Positions 27,332-34,464 of a stretch of DNA of 54,035 nt are shown one piece after another. The notes under the pieces were generated by a model. That model searched no databases, was not told the DNA's origin, and saw only the letters and a program-made list of their open reading frames with translations. Numbering within the stretch: position 1 is the first letter of the stretch; each line of letters starts with the position of its first letter. Source of the DNA: Criibacterium bergeronii (GTDB lineage Bacteria > Bacillota > Clostridia > Peptostreptococcales > Filifactoraceae); assembly GCF_001693775.2 (NCBI RefSeq), contig NZ_MBEW02000011.1, positions 1 through 54,035 of the forward strand, in the 5' to 3' direction. Position numbers and translations under genes: made by a program.

Positions 27332-27643
27332 ATTATTTAATTCAACGTGAATTTCTATCCAATTTTTTAATTCAACTATAGTTATACCAATACCTAATAA
27401 AATCATCAATAAAGGCGGGGTATGTTCATCGAAGGAGATTGTGAGCCACCGCCGTAGGCGAAAAGTGCTCCTAGAAGAATATATCCAGCCATTTATTAGA
27501 CAATAGTATTAATCACTTATTGATACGAGTATCTATATTAAAAATCACAATGTTTGAAAAAGTGAAGTTGTGCTTGACGTGCGAGATTGTCAACACTGTA
27601 AGGTAGCGAACGAAAGTGGCAAAAGAAAAATACAATATCACCT
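27332..27643. other. Non-coding stretch with a dispersed repeat
   Basis: About 310 bp lie between the hisS terminator and the convergent DtxR gene. It holds the repeat copy at 27407-27466. I see no convincing gene. A minus-strand open run of some 30 codons across the repeat (containing a MILLGIGITIVELKNW stretch) ends at a TAA near 27335 but lacks a ribosome site. Confidence 0.5.
27407..27466 (+). repeat. Dispersed ~60-bp repeat, copy 1
   Basis: About 60 bp around the core GATTGTGAGCCACCGCC, followed by TAGGCGAAAAGT and preceded by GGGGTAT..TTCATCGAA, recur as an inverted copy at 32750-32809. The match is close, with only a few substitutions and small indels. It includes GC-rich pairs (CCACCGCC...GGCG) unlike the local AT-rich DNA. 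Confidence 0.75.
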
Positions 27644-28009
27644 TCAATTAGGTTTTATCATCAAGTATGTTTTAATCGCATCAAGAGACTTATCGCTAAT
27701 CACGTGCTCCATTTTACAAGCATCTTTTGTAGCAGTTTGTTCATCCACACCAATAGACATCAGCATTTGTGCCAGCACTGTGTGTTTTTCAAATATATTT
27801 TTAGCCTTATTATCGCCTTTTTCAGACAGCGTAATATATCCGTTTGCATCGATATTTATAAACTCCTCTTTTTTTAAAATCCCCATAGCTCTACTAACGC
27901 TAGCTTTTGAGTACTTCATATACTCTGCTATGTCGACAGAACGCACAATTGGATTTTTTCTAGACAGAATTAATATAGTTTCTAAATACATTTCACCTGA
28001 TTCATTCAT
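27644..28009 (-). CDS. DtxR/MntR-family metal-dependent repressor
   Basis: The 121-residue protein has the DtxR winged helix (residues 1-60: SGEMYLETILILSRK, VDIAEYMKYSKASVSRAMGI) and the metal-binding dimerisation helices with HTVLAQML, VDEQTATKDACKMEHVIS (Cys, Glu and His ligands). There is no SH3-like third domain, so it resembles MntR-type short members. I set the start at ATG 28009 with AAAGGTG nearby. It is divergent from feoAB; palindromes that fit DtxR boxes precede feoA and feoB. It therefore probably senses Fe(II) or Mn(II) and represses the iron-uptake genes. Confidence 0.92.
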   Translation of the reverse strand: MNESGEMYLETILILSRKNPIVRSVDIAEYMKYSKASVSRAMGILKKEEFINIDANGYITLSEKGDNKAKNIFEKHTVLAQMLMSIGVDEQTATKDACKMEHVISDKSLDAIKTYLMIKPN

Positions 28010-28102
28010 AAAGCATTTCACCTTTCAAAATAGTAAATTATTTCTTAATGTTTTATCACATATAATAACAAAAATCAAATTTAAAAAACTTAAAATGATT
28101 TA

Positions 28103-28131
28103 TTGACAAAGATTATCAATTATGATATAAA
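28103..28131 (+). promoter_or_regulatory. Promoter of the feo locus
   Basis: TTGACA (28103-28108), a 17-bp spacer and TATAAA (28126-28131) lie upstream of feoA. A TATCA-ATTA-TGATA inverted repeat (28114-28127) overlaps the spacer and -10 box. Confidence 0.65.
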
Positions 28132-28140
28132 TATAATTGA

Positions 28141-28155
28141 TTAGCTAGAGCCAAC
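28141..28155 (+). promoter_or_regulatory. Candidate DtxR-type box upstream of feoA
   Basis: TTAGCT-AG-AGCCAA is an inverted repeat with one mismatch. It lies just downstream of the feo promoter and between the divergent DtxR gene and feoA. A perfect form occurs before feoB at 28451-28464. Confidence 0.6.
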
Positions 28156-28198
28156 TTAGATTGCTATGGACAAAATTATAAAAGGACAGTGGGCAAAT

Positions 28199-28411
28199 AT
28201 GAATTTAAAAGATGCATAAGATGGAAAAGAATATATCATCTCCGCTATTGAAACTGATGATGAAGAGCTTAACAGTTTTTTATTTTCGTTAGGCTGTTAT
28301 ACCGGAGAGCCAATTACTGTCGTATCACACATTAAGGGCGGATGTATTATTTCCGTTAAGGATGGCAGATATAATATTGACAATCAGCTAGCAGAGGCGA
28401 TTATTGTTTAG
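28199..28411 (+). pseudogene. feoA: feoA with a premature stop
   Basis: The 71-codon frame reads MNLKDA, then TAA at 28217, then DGKEYIISAIETDDEELNSF and continues through SLGCYTGEPITVVSHIKGG to VKDGRYNIDNQLAEAIIV. This is the complete SH3-like FeoA fold apart from one in-frame stop, most simply an AAA-to-TAA substitution. FeoA supports FeoB in Fe(II) uptake. Because feoB next to it is also broken, the stop is likely real. No good internal restart is visible. Confidence 0.85.
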
Positions 28412-28450
28412 TAATTGTTTCTAACAGCTTTTTATATTTTTATTATTGAT

Positions 28451-28464
28451 TTAGCTAAAGCTAA
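28451..28464 (+). promoter_or_regulatory. Perfect DtxR-type palindrome upstream of feoB
   Basis: TTAGCT-AA-AGCTAA is a perfect 14-bp inverted repeat in the 100-bp gap between feoA and feoB. The same motif with one mismatch precedes feoA at 28141. It matches the general AGCTAA-type half-sites of MntR/DtxR regulators. Confidence 0.6.
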
Positions 28465-28515
28465 CCCAATACATATAATTATAGTCAAATGATTATAAAA
28501 TTAGGAAGAAACAAT

Positions 28516-29919
28516 GTGAGAATTGCTTTAACCGGCAATCCAAACTCAGGTAAAACTACTATAGTATAACGCACTTACTGGACGCAACGAAAGAGTAGGC
28601 AACTGGGCAGGGGGGTTACTGTAGAAAAAAAAGAGTCACCTATTAAAAAAGCGTTTAGTGACAATGCCGATGTGATAGCTGTAGATTTACCGGGGACATA
28701 TTCTATGTCGCCATTTACATCAGAGGAAAGCATCACAAGTGCATATGTAAAAAAGGAAAATCCTGATTCAATAATAAATATAGTCGATGCGACAAATCTT
28801 AGCAGGAGTTTATTTTTTACAACTTAGCTAATGGAGCTTGGAGTACCTGTGGTTGTAGCACTAAATAAAAGCGACATCAATGAGAAGAAAAATACTGTAA
28901 TTGATGTAAATAAGCTTTCAGACAAATTAGGATGCCCAGTTGTAGAGACTGTTTCTATTTCACAAACCGGTTTAAGAAATGTGGTCACAACTGCAATAGA
29001 ACAAGTAGGTAAAATGCAAAAAGCACCTTACATACAAGACGAAATAGACTTAACGGATAAATCGGAGGTTGAAGAAGATGACCGTAAGCGTTTTGAGTTT
29101 GTAAATAAAATTGTAGAGCAGGTGGAAACACGCCAAGTCTTTACAAAAGATAAAAATTCTGGTGATAGCATAGATGCTTTTGTCACTAATATATGGCTTG
29201 GAATTCCAATTTTTGCGGTAGTAATGTTTTTGGTATTTCAAATTTCACAAGCTTGGTTAGGACCATATATAGCAGATTATCTTGTAGGTTGGATTGAAAA
29301 CTTCCAAGGTTATGTTGGAGAATTGGTAGCAGATGCAAATCCTTTGCTTTCTTCTTTATTGGTTGATGGTATAATCGGCGGTGTTGGAGCTGTAGTAGGA
29401 TTTTTACCACACTGGTAGGTATTGCAAGTTCATTTGCATTTGTTTTAATATGGTGTATGGCAGATGGCAGCGGCAGCTATAACAGGTTTTATAGCAAAAG
29501 AAAATGTTGTAGGTACATTAGCTGTTTGTTACGGAGTGACAAACTTCATAAATACAGAGGACTTAGAACTAATAGGCGGTAGTAATGAAGTGGCGGACAT
29601 ATTTGGACTTACAAAGGTGGCAGCACTTGCGTTTTTGATGTTTAATCTGTATACTCCTCCTTGTTTTGCGGCGATAGGAGCTATGAACTCAGAAATTAGG
29701 GACAAAAAATGGCTGCTTGGCGGAGTAGTGCTTCAGTTTGCAACCGGATATATTGTAGCATTTTTAGTCTATCAAATTGGTACACGAATTACTACAGGAG
29801 CTGTTGGAGCTGGACTTGTACTGGGGCTTGTTGCGGTATTAGTAATCGTTGGAATTATTGCTTATTTAATGATGAATTCAGACGAGAAATTGAAAGCAGA
29901 ATATGCATTAGCTAGGTAA
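28516..29919 (+). pseudogene. feoB: feoB, heavily degraded ferrous iron transporter
   Basis: The G-domain start VRIALTGNPNSGKTT is clear, but a frameshift at about 28563 follows. A second frameshift lies in a six-G run at 28609-28614 (within GNWAGVTVEK). The switch region VDLPGTYSMSPFTSEES is intact, then TAG at 28827 replaces a Gln codon in the FFTTQLMELG region. The middle resumes with VPVVVALNKSDIN. After VVGFLP, near 29410, a deletion removes most gate and core helices. The C-terminal part (AAAAITGFIAKENVVGT, FNLYTPPCFAAIGAM) follows. It is shorter by several hundred codons than normal FeoB and cannot be functional. Confidence 0.92.
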
Positions 29920-29922
29920 AAA

Positions 29923-30093
29923 ATGGTAGATTTAATTGTGATAGCTATAATAGCCTTGATTATAGGTGGTGCAGGTTTTTATATCTATAAAGCTAAAAAA
30001 AGCGGACAAAAATGTGTTGGTTGTCCAAGCTCAAAAACTTGCGGCCCAAGTAATTGTCATTGTGAAAATTCAAATTACAAGGGAATACTTTAG
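29923..30093 (+). CDS. FeoB-associated Cys-rich membrane protein
   Basis: The 56-residue protein has one N-terminal membrane helix (LIVIAIIALIIGGAGFYIY) followed by a basic stop-transfer and a cysteine cluster CVGCPSSKTCGPSNCHC. This is the typical small protein encoded after feoB in Firmicutes, proposed to play a FeoC-like or metal-binding role. It begins 3 nt after the feoB stop with no strong ribosome site, so it depended on coupling to feoB. The reading frame is intact although its partners are broken. Confidence 0.85.
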   Translation: MVDLIVIAIIALIIGGAGFYIYKAKKSGQKCVGCPSSKTCGPSNCHCENSNYKGIL

Positions 30094-30107
30094 TTATCCA
30101 TAATTAA

Positions 30108-30137
30108 AAGGATGCGGAAAAAATACTCCGCATCCTT
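30108..30137 (+). terminator. Hairpin at the end of the feo locus
   Basis: AAGGATGCGGA (30108-30118) pairs perfectly with TCCGCATCCTT (30127-30137). The T tract is poor, so it may act as a weak terminator or RNA stabiliser. Confidence 0.7.
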
Positions 30138-30275
30138 AATTAATATCTAATAAAATATTTTAAAATAAGACTGTAGGGGCGAACTTTCTTAGATTAGAAG
30201 CTTTTGAAGATTAATTGGCATTTATTTTATTAGATTTTGGTATAATATAGCAATTTAATTTTAATATAAAATAGA

Positions 30276-31172
30276 ATGAGAAGATATATGAATACATATG
30301 CAATAGTAAATTATTCTCAAAAAGATGAGGTGTTTTCGGGTATAAACATCATTTATCACAACATACATACAAAGACGATGGAGCTTGAGCTTTCAGATAA
30401 AAGCAAAAAAAATGCCTTTTCCATATTTCACTGTCGTGAAGGCAGGATGGAGTGTAAAATTGGCGGGGATTTTTGTTATGTTTCACCGGGAGATTTGATG
30501 ATAGCAAAAACTTCAATGCTTGATAAGACTGCACAATTTCCACTTGGGCATTATCATGGCATAACTATTGATATAGATGTGGACTTAGCACCTGAATGTT
30601 TTTCATGTTTTATAAAAGACGTAGCAGTGCAGCCAGCATTTATAATAGATAAATTTTGCCATGAAAAAGCATATTTTATAGCTAGGTCTAATCAGAGCTT
30701 TGAGCATATATTTTCAGAGCTTTATACAGTACCAAGCGAAATAAAACAGGGGTATTTCAAGATAAAAATATTAGAACTGATGCTATTTTTAAGCGTATTT
30801 GAAAATAGAGATGAGTCCTTGTCAAGATTTATTTCTCCATACAAGGTTGTGCTTGCAAAAAAAGTTTGTGATTTTTTAACAGAAAATATGAATGAAAAAT
30901 TTACCCTTGAGCAGATGGCACAAAAATTTAACACATCTGCTACAAACATAAAAACTGCTGTAAAAGCAGTCTATGGAGTACCTTTTTACGCATTTACAAA
31001 ATCACAAAAAATGGAGTCGGCAGCTTATATGTTAGAATATACAGATAAGACAATAATGCAAATCGCAGGAGAACATGGATATGACAACAGCAGTAAATTT
31101 GCGAATGCTTTTCGCTCAGTAAAAGGAGTAGCACCAATGGAGTATAGACAGATTAATCAAAAAAACAAATGA
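30276..31172 (+). CDS. AraC-family transcriptional regulator
   Basis: The 298-residue protein has an N-terminal cupin-like sensor domain (to about residue 150) and a C-terminal double HTH. The first HTH reads FTLEQMAQKFNTSATNIKTA and the second IMQIAGEHGYDNSSKFANAF, ending in the family signature PMEYRQ. A second in-frame ATG at 30288 has GAGAAG just upstream and may be the true start. It precedes a small ORF, DUF2325, DUF3793 and flavodoxin genes on the same strand, which it probably controls; a terminator lies between. Clostridial relatives in this context are linked with iron or haem response, which is inference here. Confidence 0.88.
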   Translation: MRRYMNTYAIVNYSQKDEVFSGINIIYHNIHTKTMELELSDKSKKNAFSIFHCREGRMECKIGGDFCYVSPGDLMIAKTSMLDKTAQFPLGHYHGITIDIDVDLAPECFSCFIKDVAVQPAFIIDKFCHEKAYFIARSNQSFEHIFSELYTVPSEIKQGYFKIKILELMLFLSVFENRDESLSRFISPYKVVLAKKVCDFLTENMNEKFTLEQMAQKFNTSATNIKTAVKAVYGVPFYAFTKSQKMESAAYMLEYTDKTIMQIAGEHGYDNSSKFANAFRSVKGVAPMEYRQINQKNK

Positions 31173-31197
31173 GAATTATTATTAATTGCCAAAATGG

Positions 31198-31237
31198 ATT
31201 GTCCTTCACCTTTTTAGAGTGGAGGGCAATTTTTTTG
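31198..31237 (+). terminator. Terminator after the AraC-type gene
   Basis: ATTGTCCTTCAC (31198-31209) pairs with GTGGAGGGCAAT (31219-31230) with G-U pairs, followed by seven T. Confidence 0.85.
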
Positions 31238-31277
31238 TTTGTTAAAATATACACATAATGATTGCAAAGGAGAATAT

Positions 31278-31382
31278 ATGATTGGAATAATTTTAACTTG
31301 TTTGGCAACAATAATTTTTTACCATATCCTTTGTGCGATTAAAAGAAAAATAATAAATTATACATTAAAAAGGAGTATATAG
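31278..31382 (+). CDS. Small membrane peptide
   Basis: The 34-residue ORF (MIGIILTCLATIIFYHILCA, then a basic tail) has AAAGGAG at ideal spacing. It ends at the base directly before the next ATG. It is one hydrophobic helix with Lys/Arg after it. The ribosome site and tight junction to the DUF2325 gene support translation. I do not recognise the family; it could be a leader peptide for coupling or a small membrane partner. Confidence 0.55.
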   Translation: MIGIILTCLATIIFYHILCAIKRKIINYTLKRSI

Positions 31383-31667
31383 ATGAGCGTAGTGATAATA
31401 GGAGGGCTAGACAGAATGAATAGCCATTATAAAAATATATGTAAAAAACATGGGTGTAAGTCGAAAGTATTTACCCAACCTCCGGCTAATTTTCAAAACC
31501 AAATTGGAAACCCTGACCTTATAGTAGTATTTACAAAAACTGTAGCACATAAAATGCTTGATGTTGCGACATTAAAAGCACAAAGGACAGGCACAGCTAT
31601 AAAATATTGTCACTCTTCAAGCTCAGGAGCATTGGATGAAGTCTTGTCAGAGCATCTTGCCTGTTAG
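31383..31667 (+). CDS. DUF2325 domain protein
   Basis: The 94-residue protein matches the small DUF2325 family: MSVVIIGGLDRMN at the start, a central CKKHGCKSKVF segment, and TKTVAHKMLDVA followed by YCHSSSSGAL. The Rossmann-like beginning and conserved Cys/His residues suggest a nucleotide- or metal-binding fold. AAGGAG precedes the ATG. It is in an apparent operon with DUF3793 and flavodoxin genes. The biochemical function is unknown; the association with iron-limitation genes is inferred from the neighbourhood. Confidence 0.85.
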   Translation: MSVVIIGGLDRMNSHYKNICKKHGCKSKVFTQPPANFQNQIGNPDLIVVFTKTVAHKMLDVATLKAQRTGTAIKYCHSSSSGALDEVLSEHLAC

Positions 31668-31696
31668 TGTTATATATAATGAAGTTGGAGGATACT

Positions 31697-32248
31697 ATGC
31701 TAGAAGAGTTAATTGCATATCATTGTGCTCCGGCATTAGTAGGCATAAAAGCCTCAAATATAGTTACATATAACAATAAAAAATATCCAAATGCTAAAAG
31801 TCAGATAAAAATGCTAAATCTGCTATTAAATCAAAGGGATATTTATATTGAGGTGATTTGTGAATGTGAAAGGAGTACGATTTTAATCGTTTACAAAAAA
31901 ACAAAATTGCTGGCACAGCTTAATGATAGACAAGTAAATCTGTTTTTGAGTGAATTTGGATATGCAAATTGCGAAAATCTTGATGATTACTTAAATATAT
32001 TAAGAAAGAGAATGAAACAAGAGCAGTTTCCACACGAAATAGGAGTATTTTTAGGATATCCTGTACAAGACGTGTATAGCTTTATAAATCACAAGGACGA
32101 GGGCTGTATATATGTGGGAGCGTGGAAAGCATATTCAAATATCGAATATGCAAAAAATATGTTTTTGAGGTACAAAAGATGTCGAGCAGCCCTAATAAGA
32201 AGAATTAATGAGGGCAAAAGCCTAGTAGACATTTTTTGTGTTGCATAA
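31697..32248 (+). CDS. DUF3793 family protein
   Basis: The 183-residue protein matches DUF3793 of Clostridia: it starts MLEELIAYHCAPALVGIKAS, contains FPHEIGVFLGYPVQDVYSF followed by CIYVGAWKAYSN, and ends with a basic helix (FLRYKRCRAALIRR). I set the start at ATG 31697 with TTGGAGG 7 nt upstream; two earlier in-frame ATG codons lack this. DUF3793 genes commonly sit next to flavodoxin genes. The function is not established. Conserved His and Cys residues near the start may bind metal or haem. Confidence 0.85.
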   Translation: MLEELIAYHCAPALVGIKASNIVTYNNKKYPNAKSQIKMLNLLLNQRDIYIEVICECERSTILIVYKKTKLLAQLNDRQVNLFLSEFGYANCENLDDYLNILRKRMKQEQFPHEIGVFLGYPVQDVYSFINHKDEGCIYVGAWKAYSNIEYAKNMFLRYKRCRAALIRRINEGKSLVDIFCVA

Positions 32249-32278
32249 TTATTTATAAAATTTATTGGAGGAAAATTA

Positions 32279-32710
32279 ATGAGTAAAACAGTAGTAATTT
32301 ATTGGAGTGGCACAGGAAACACAGAGGAAATGGCACAAGCAGTGCTAGAGGGTGCTAAAGGAGTAAACCCTGAAACTAAGATGTATAACGTATCAGATAT
32401 TTCTGCTACAGAGGCTTTAAGCTATGATACATTGATACTAGGATGCCCATCAATGGGAGATGAAGTGCTGGAGGAAAGTGAGTTTGAACCGTTTTTCTCA
32501 GAAATTGAACCAAATTTGAGTGGAAAAAATGTTGCGCTATTCGGTTCATTTGGATGGGGAGTAGGTCAATGGATGAAAGACTGGGAAGATAGAGTTAACT
32601 CAGCTAAAGCAAGACTTGTAAATGGTGAAGGACTAATTGTCAATGGTGAGCCTGATGAAGATGCAAAAGCAAGGTGTGCTGAGCTTGGAGAAACAGCAGC
32701 AAAGATGTAA
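32279..32710 (+). CDS. Flavodoxin
   Basis: The 143-residue protein is a short-chain flavodoxin. The FMN phosphate loop WSGTGNTEEMA is at residues 9-19, the 60s loop LGCPSMGDEVLEE and the 90s loop GSFGWGVGQWM stack on the isoalloxazine ring. It replaces ferredoxin as an electron carrier when iron is scarce. A strong GGAGGAAAATTAATG start supports the CDS. It is the last gene of the DUF2325-DUF3793 cluster. The nearby decayed feo genes make an iron-sparing role plausible. Confidence 0.95.
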   Translation: MSKTVVIYWSGTGNTEEMAQAVLEGAKGVNPETKMYNVSDISATEALSYDTLILGCPSMGDEVLEESEFEPFFSEIEPNLSGKNVALFGSFGWGVGQWMKDWEDRVNSAKARLVNGEGLIVNGEPDEDAKARCAELGETAAKM

Positions 32711-32749
32711 GAGTATTATCTAATAAAGACGGGGTACATTAATTTTTGA

Positions 32750-32809
32750 ACTTTTCGCCTATGGCGGTGGCTCACAATCTTTTTCGATGAATACCCCATG
32801 CCTGTATTG
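32750..32809 (-). repeat. Dispersed ~60-bp repeat, copy 2 (inverted)
   Basis: The reverse complement of this segment matches 27407-27466 closely. It is in opposite orientation, so the two copies bracket the feo-flavodoxin block as inverted repeats about 5.3 kb apart. The GGGGTA / TACCCC arms nearby could fold the element into a hairpin. Confidence 0.75.
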
Positions 32810-32878
32810 ACAATTTAATTAGTCTTAGTATAAGGCGTTATATTATCCAAAATTAATAAAATATAGTATGTCATATTC

Positions 32879-32922
32879 AAAAAAGCAAGGAAAGCAAAAT
32901 ATTTTGCACCTTGCTTTTTTAA
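32879..32922 (+). terminator. Strong terminator after the flavodoxin cluster
   Basis: AAAAAAGCAAGG (32879-32890) pairs with CCTTGCTTTTTT (32909-32920), with an inner GCAAAA/TTTTGC stem. Confidence 0.85.
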
Positions 32923-32985
32923 TTACTATCTTAAAACTAATAAAAACATATTAAAATGCTATAATATTGTCAATAAAATATAATG

Positions 32986-33106
32986 CTTATACTAGCTTAC
33001 TTTGAAAATTATAGTATAAATATTGAAAAGAAATTTGTGTTGCTCTCTGATACAAAAAAATTTATAATGAAAAATAATACTACATTTTCTTATGTAAGTT
33101 AGTATT
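32986..33106 (+). mobile_element. MITE copy A (~120 bp)
   Basis: It begins CTTATACTAGCTTAC and ends GTAAGTTAGTAT. The termini are inverted repeats (TATACTAGCTTAC versus ATACTAACTTAC). The whole sequence aligns with copy B at 48443-48562 with scattered substitutions. It is non-coding. The 5' edge of an ORF6N gene remnant begins directly after its right end. Confidence 0.8.
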
Positions 33107-33109
33107 AAC

Positions 33110-33330
33110 ATCGATTGGATATAAAATAATTTTTTTAGATGAATATGAAAACTTGAGGTCACAAATTGTGGCCGTTAGAAAACTTAAAACATTCTTCATC
33201 TAATCCGTATGTTTTTACAGAACAAGGAATTGCAATGCTTTTTGCTGTACTAAAAAGCGATGTTGCTGTAGAAGTAAGTATTAAAATAATCAATACCTTT
33301 GTTGACATGCGTAAATTGACGCTTAGTTTC
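33110..33330 (+). pseudogene. ORF6N-domain protein remnant
   Basis: The frame from the edge of the MITE reads [20 protein letters not shown], typical of ORF6N proteins. A frameshift near 33170 follows, and the next frame gives [20 protein letters not shown], then [14 protein letters not shown]. The conserved [12 protein letters not shown] block makes the family clear. The N-terminal DNA-binding part is missing and the C-terminus decays into the pdxS terminator. ORF6N proteins are phage or mobile-element genes. Confidence 0.8.
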
Positions 33331-33380
33331 AAAAGTGAAATAAAATTATTTTCACGATTTTTTGTAAATGATATGAAATC

Positions 33381-33413
33381 ACTAAAAAACCACCTTTGGG
33401 GTGGCTTTTTAGT
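33381..33413. terminator. Terminator serving pdxS (bidirectional)
   Basis: ACTAAAAAACCACC pairs with GGTGGCTTTTTAGT, with loop TTTGG. On the minus strand it ends in a T run downstream of pdxS. Confidence 0.82.
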
Positions 33414-33500
33414 AAGGGTTATTAAAATTTTTATGGAGTGTATTTAAGTACAAATAAAAATTAAATATAATTAAGCAAAAATATATAGGTTACAAAAATA

Positions 33501-34361
33501 TTATCTTTGTGCCATTATTAACTCTATTTCATTTTCATTTAGTCCGACCATTGCTTGACCAAGATTTTTGGAAACTTCTGCGATTATATCGCTGTTTTGA
33601 TAATTTTCTACTGCTTTTACTATTGCTTTTGCTCTTTTTTCAGGGTTGCCTGATTTAAATATACCGCTACCTACAAACACACCTTCAGCACCAAGGCATC
33701 TCATAAGTGCAGCATCTGCCGGTGTTGCTACTCCACCTGCGGAAAAGTTTAATACAGGCAATTTTCCGTTTTCATGAACATATTTTAACAAGTCCACTGG
33801 TACTTGCAATTCTTTTGCTCTTGTGTAGACTTCATCATTTCTTAGAGCTTTTACTTCTGCCATCTGTCTTTGGATAGTTCTCATATGGGTTACGGCTTGC
33901 ACTACATCGCCAGTACCTGCCTCTCCTTTTGTTCTTATCATTGCAGCACCTTCGGCTACTCTTCTTAGTGCCTCGCCAAGGTCTCTACAGCCGCAAACAA
34001 AAGGTGTTTTAAAAAGGGTTTTGTCAATGTGGTTTTGATTGTCAGCAGGTGACAATACTTCGGATTCATCTATATAATCGATGCCGATTGCTTCTAAGAT
34101 TTGTGCCTCTACAAAATGTCCTATTCTGCATTTTGCCATTACTGGTATTTTTACAGCCTTCATTATTTCTTCTATCATAGCCGGGTCGCTCATGCGGCTT
34201 ACTCCGCCGGCTGCTCTTATGTCGGCCGGTATTCTTTCCAGTGCCATTACTGCTTTTGCACCGGCAGATTCTGCTATTTTTGCCTGCTCTACAGTGGTTA
34301 CGTCCATGATTACTCCGCCAAGGAGCTGTTTATGTACTTCTTCTAATGTGTATTTTGTCAT
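33501..34361 (-). CDS. pdxS: Pyridoxal 5'-phosphate synthase subunit PdxS
   Basis: The 286-residue TIM-barrel enzyme makes PLP from ribose 5-phosphate, glyceraldehyde 3-phosphate and ammonia. Visible elements are the catalytic Lys in [14 protein letters not shown] (K77), Asp20 in GGVIMDVT, the second Lys in [12 protein letters not shown] with the phosphate loop, and [20 protein letters not shown] lies 6 nt before the ATG. The usual partner pdxT (glutaminase, ammonia supply) is not adjacent; instead a terminator and an ORF6N remnant follow. A divergent MocR-type regulator is next to it. The enzyme itself looks complete. Confidence 0.97.
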   Translation of the reverse strand: MTKYTLEEVHKQLLGGVIMDVTTVEQAKIAESAGAKAVMALERIPADIRAAGGVSRMSDPAMIEEIMKAVKIPVMAKCRIGHFVEAQILEAIGIDYIDESEVLSPADNQNHIDKTLFKTPFVCGCRDLGEALRRVAEGAAMIRTKGEAGTGDVVQAVTHMRTIQRQMAEVKALRNDEVYTRAKELQVPVDLLKYVHENGKLPVLNFSAGGVATPADAALMRCLGAEGVFVGSGIFKSGNPEKRAKAIVKAVENYQNSDIIAEVSKNLGQAMVGLNENEIELIMAQR

Positions 34362-34397
34362 ATAATCCTCCGCTAAACTTTATTTTATTATTTATTA

Positions 34398-34464
34398 TTT
34401 TGGATTATAATGCTATACTGGATCTTATAAAAGTATCAAAATAAATAAATTTTAAGGGTCCAAA
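34398..34464. promoter_or_regulatory. Candidate PdxR operator in the pdxS/pdxR intergenic region
   Basis: TTTTGGATTATAA (34398-34410) and CTGGATCTTATAA (34418-34430) form an imperfect direct repeat. A third, inverted half-site GGGTCCAAAAT sits at the pdxR start. MocR-type PdxR proteins are known to bind direct repeats between such divergent genes; the precise boundaries here are inferred. Confidence 0.45.

Larger units (their letters stand above)
32711..32985. other. Non-coding stretch with repeat and terminator
   Basis: It holds repeat copy 2 (32750-32809) flanked by GGGGTA (32731-32736) and TACCCC (32792-32797), then a strong terminator at 32879-32922. No gene is seen. Confidence 0.6.

Noticed and set aside
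27407-27466. A CRISPR-like or tandem array
   Set aside because: Only two copies 5 kb apart in opposite orientation occur, with no regular spacers and no cas genes.
27570-28106. A 178-codon plus-strand frame over the DtxR gene
   Set aside because: It is antisense to a clear DtxR-family protein; its Ser/Ile/Phe-rich translation has no family features and no ribosome site.
29709-29915. A 68-codon frame with many Cys and Trp inside the feoB remnant
   Set aside because: It is an alternative frame of the conserved FeoB C-terminal domain, not a separate Cys-rich protein.
33166-33447. A stand-alone 93-codon gene downstream of the flavodoxin cluster
   Set aside because: It is the second frame of a frameshifted ORF6N remnant, and its end runs through the pdxS terminator hairpin.
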